From positions 118,034-182,033 of the forward strand of contig CAIVGL010000004.1 in assembly GCA_903905505.1 (NCBI GenBank): 64,000 nucleotides of DNA, given 5' to 3'. Under the pieces are notes generated by a model that had not been told where the DNA came from, ran no database searches, and worked only from the letters and a program-made list of their open reading frames with translations. Within the stretch, counting starts at the first letter, position 1. The number at the start of each line of letters is the position of its first letter. The translations under genes were made by a program, and so were the position numbers. Shown here one piece after another: positions 61,425 through 64,000 of the stretch. This DNA comes from an uncultured Bacteroidia bacterium (lineage in GTDB: Bacteria > Bacteroidota > Bacteroidia > Bacteroidales > Prolixibacteraceae).

Positions 61425-64000
61425 TTATTTTTTATCATGCTCTAAGCGTTCATTTTCCTCATCGTCCATATCTGGTCCTTTTTCAATCTTTTTCCAGTCG
61501 ATGGTTTTATTATATCTCTTCATCGCTAAATCAGCATCGAACATACGAGAATCATGCTTTTCTAACGTAAAAGGGGTATAGTCAGGTTTGTCGGTGAAAA
61601 AATCTTGAAGCAAGGAAGCGGTGACATCAAACTGATTCACATACTTAACATTTAAAATATTGTATATCGTCTTTAAGATAGATCCAAAGTTCGCGTGATT
61701 GTGTGAAACATAGCCTTTTTTGACATAAGGGCCTTCCATCATTAAGATTGACCGATGCGCATCGATATGATCACTGCCACCTTGTGGATCATCCTCCGTG
61801 ATAATTACGAGCATCTGTTTCCAATATTTTGTCCGAGAGAGGAAGTGTAAGATCCGACCAACAGCAAGGTCGTTGTCCGCCATAAAGGAGTGCGGATAGA
61901 AATAGCCATCTGCAGGCCTCTTTCCAGCGCAGTGATCGTTAGGCACTTGCATGGCCAAGAATGAAGGTAGTTTTTCTCTCCCTTTAATCCATCTGTCGGT
62001 AAATTCTTTCTCAAACTGATCCATCCGATATTGATCTGGAATATTCATATTGAAGCCAGCGTAGTTAAGACTAGTTCGTTTGAAAAGTGCTTTTTGCATC
62101 GGCACCATAACCACATGAGAAGCACCAGTTTTGGTATCATACCATTCGTCCCTAACATGCGCCGTTTCATTCGCTTCACCGAAATTATAAAACGAGACTT
62201 TCGATCGCTCCAACGCTTCCCACAATCCACCTATCTCACCAAAATCTTCTGGATCGACGGCGCCACCAGTACCAGGCCAGCGACGACCGGGAGCTGAAGA
62301 AAATAGCTTTGCGGTCTTGGTTGTTGCGGCATTTGCTTCGACCCACTCATTGGGCAACACACCCACCATCCAATGGTGACCATGAATTGAAGCATCGCTG
62401 TCGCAGTAATAATTATCTGAAAAGGCAAACTGCTTGGCAGCCTTAATATGGTTTGGACTAATTCGGAGGTTCGCTAGCCTTTTTCTTGCGGTGTCAGGGA
62501 AAGTATATTCACAGTTCATGCCAAATCGAGATAACGTGCTGTCACCTGCCGCATTTTTCAATTGTCCAAATACTTCATCGTACGTGCGATTTTCTTTGGT
62601 GATATAGACCACATATTTAATGGGCGATTTTCGAATTCCTGGCAATGGAGGCAATGGATTTTTATCATCGACAACAGACTTTTGAACGAACGTATTGTCA
62701 ATAGATTGTTTGGTATAATCAGCCAGCTGAGCGACACTTGGAATAATCACCTTATGAAAACTACCAAGCTGAATATCGCTGATAAAACTCCCCTGCGGTG
62801 GAGTAATAAACCCTTTTCCACCATTCGGCCCAGCACCTAATCCTCGACAAGTGGTGATGTACAATTCGCTTTCGTCATTAGATAGTAGCACACGAGTTGG
62901 CCCCCATCCAGATGGAATCAGCCCTTTAGTCGTTTGACTTTTAACATCAATAACAGCTACTGCATTAAAACCTAGAAGTGCGACATACAACGTCCTTTCA
63001 TCTCTGCTAAGTGTTAATCCAAAAGGCAATAATCCACGATAATGGTCAATCCGGGCATCAACTTTAATCGGAATATGACCGATGATCTTATGATTTTTAT
63101 AATCAAGAATAGAAATATTATCGTTGGTGGCATTTGAGACGTAGGCATACTCAGCACCTACAGCGATCGAATTCGGACTTGCGCCACCCACAACTTCGGC
63201 ATCCTCTACCATATGCCCAATTTGATGACCAGTCTTAAACTTGTCGACCACTCGATTTTTCTTCAAGTCGATAGTGAATACGCTCATCGCATCTGGATGG
63301 AGTGGACTGCCCACACCGGGAATTTTACGACCTTCAACAACTGTTCCATTAATCGACTCTTTGGTATTATCGCCATACGGATATTGGGAAATCATGATTG
63401 AGTCAAAATTTGCAGGCGTGGTGCCAGTGATTAGCGGATAGGAATACATCCCCACATTAGCCACAAAAGCAGTTTGATGATCTGGACTTAAAGCAAGACC
63501 GAATGGCTGGCGACCCACAGGTATGGACGCTGTGATTTTTTTTGTCGTTAAATCGATGCGAACCATCCTGAAATTGCCTCTATCTAAAACCAGAAGTTCA
63601 TTATTGGATTCATTTAAAATCAGATCAGAAGTAAAACTATCGACGTACTCCTTGCCTGAAACAACTCCATTTAATGAGATTGAATCAAGTCGCGTTAGCT
63701 TTTGAATATCATAACTTATGACCGCTCCATTATCGCCCCCACTAAGGTAAATAGTTTTTGAATCCTTTGCAAAGGCAACACCTAAAAATGACCCCTTTGA
63801 CAAAGGAGATTTAAGTTTCTTATCATAGCTAGGAACTCGGGTGGCAGCCATCGACTTGACATCAATAATCGTAAAAACACCATTGTGCAGGGTGACGACC
63901 TTTGTTCCATCAGGTGAGAGAGCCAAGCCATAAGGACCATCTGTGATTAAAAGTGAAGAGCCGGCAGGTTTAACGAGTCTGCCACTAGGAAGAATAGAAA
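61425..64000 (-). CDS. YncE-type beta-propeller fused to phosphoesterase, copy 2 (5' end beyond the window)
   Basis: Paralogue of the 902-residue fusion. The reading frame is open to the window edge; its first visible residues SILPSGRLVKPAGSSLLITD align with residues 46-65 of the other copy. About 45 N-terminal residues, including the signal peptide, are therefore missing from the window, and the expected full length is 902. Propeller and phosphoesterase motifs are the same (YVVYITKENRTYDEVFGQL, SDASIHGHHWMVGV, ITEDDPQGGSDHIDAHRS). Differences cluster in parts of the phosphoesterase domain (KTGASHVVMVP, NDHCAGKRPADG). Confidence 0.85.
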   Translation of the reverse strand, partial: SILPSGRLVKPAGSSLLITDGPYGLALSPDGTKVVTLHNGVFTIIDVKSMAATRVPSYDKKLKSPLSKGSFLGVAFAKDSKTIYLSGGDNGAVISYDIQKLTRLDSISLNGVVSGKEYVDSFTSDLILNESNNELLVLDRGNFRMVRIDLTTKKITASIPVGRQPFGLALSPDHQTAFVANVGMYSYPLITGTTPANFDSIMISQYPYGDNTKESINGTVVEGRKIPGVGSPLHPDAMSVFTIDLKKNRVVDKFKTGHQIGHMVEDAEVVGGASPNSIAVGAEYAYVSNATNDNISILDYKNHKIIGHIPIKVDARIDHYRGLLPFGLTLSRDERTLYVALLGFNAVAVIDVKSQTTKGLIPSGWGPTRVLLSNDESELYITTCRGLGAGPNGGKGFITPPQGSFISDIQLGSFHKVIIPSVAQLADYTKQSIDNTFVQKSVVDDKNPLPPLPGIRKSPIKYVVYITKENRTYDEVFGQLKNAAGDSTLSRFGMNCEYTFPDTARKRLANLRISPNHIKAAKQFAFSDNYYCDSDASIHGHHWMVGVLPNEWVEANAATTKTAKLFSSAPGRRWPGTGGAVDPEDFGEIGGLWEALERSKVSFYNFGEANETAHVRDEWYDTKTGASHVVMVPMQKALFKRTSLNYAGFNMNIPDQYRMDQFEKEFTDRWIKGREKLPSFLAMQVPNDHCAGKRPADGYFYPHSFMADNDLAVGRILHFLSRTKYWKQMLVIITEDDPQGGSDHIDAHRSILMMEGPYVKKGYVSHNHANFGSILKTIYNILNVKYVNQFDVTASLLQDFFTDKPDYTPFTLEKHDSRMFDADLAMKRYNKTIDWKKIEKGPDMDDEENERLEHDKK

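Noticed and set aside
61406..61438. Earlier start of the DUF3748 gene
   Set aside because: It would place a lysine-rich peptide before the signal sequence and overlap the upstream gene; MNYKLLLGF with LAAC is a standard lipoprotein start.

Overview
This window looks like a Bacteroidota chromosome. It is AT-rich, has almost no Shine-Dalgarno sequences before its genes, and carries SusC-like and SusD-like outer-membrane proteins, TonB/DUF4249 and PKD-domain lipoproteins, TAnnTTTG-type promoter matches and a very high density of secreted carbohydrate-active enzymes. I cannot name a genus. Nothing points to phage, plasmid or rRNA, and I found no tRNA gene.

Layout. Positions 1-5300 hold a small GxxExxY nuclease-like gene embedded in a tandem repeat array, a predicted nickel/cobalt transporter, a GH31 glycosidase and a CPBP membrane protease, all on the minus strand. 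Positions 5587-28413 are a plus-strand glycan-utilisation locus: PKD lipoprotein, SusC-like receptor, SusD-like lipoprotein, GH172-type enzyme, PhoPQ-related hydrolase, an exported ADP-ribosylglycohydrolase-fold lipoprotein, a Tat-exported GH109-type enzyme, a metallophosphoesterase with a PA14-like domain, a GH20b/TIM-barrel glycosidase-like protein, two tandem DUF4838 proteins and an unknown beta-rich protein. Positions 28415-35698 hold an amidohydrolase and two tandem GH2 enzymes, separated by two more arrays of the same repeat. Positions 35726-43570 carry two divergent beta-helix proteins, an SGNH esterase and a membrane acyltransferase (DUF5009/HGSNAT type). Positions 43762-47779 form an operon of two ceramidase-fold proteins around a PHP-type phosphoesterase. 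Positions 47818-52014 (minus) are a TonB receptor/DUF4249 pair and a second PKD lipoprotein. Positions 52347-64000 (minus) look like one operon: two beta-propeller/phosphoesterase fusions flanking a DUF3748 propeller protein, a third ceramidase-fold protein, two paralogous alpha/beta hydrolases and an MFS transporter.

How the parts fit. The SusC/SusD pair would import oligosaccharides released at the surface. GH109, GH172, GH2, GH31 and the DUF4838/GH20b-like enzymes would trim a heterogeneous, probably host-, fungal- or microbe-derived glycan or glycoconjugate in the periplasm. The esterases, phosphoesterases and ceramidase-fold hydrolases suggest that the substrate also carries acyl, phosphate or amide-linked groups. 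The substrate itself is not determined.

The most unusual feature is a family of interspersed arrays built from about 9-10 nt words (CTA-A-TGTG type on one side, CACA-A-TAG type on the other) around a GTGGTGAAAA core. About 20 core copies occur in four arrays, and the arrays bracket single genes: arrays 1 and 2 bracket the GxxExxY gene, arrays 3 and 4 bracket the amidohydrolase. A lone, perfect palindrome of related sequence sits just before the first DUF4838 gene.
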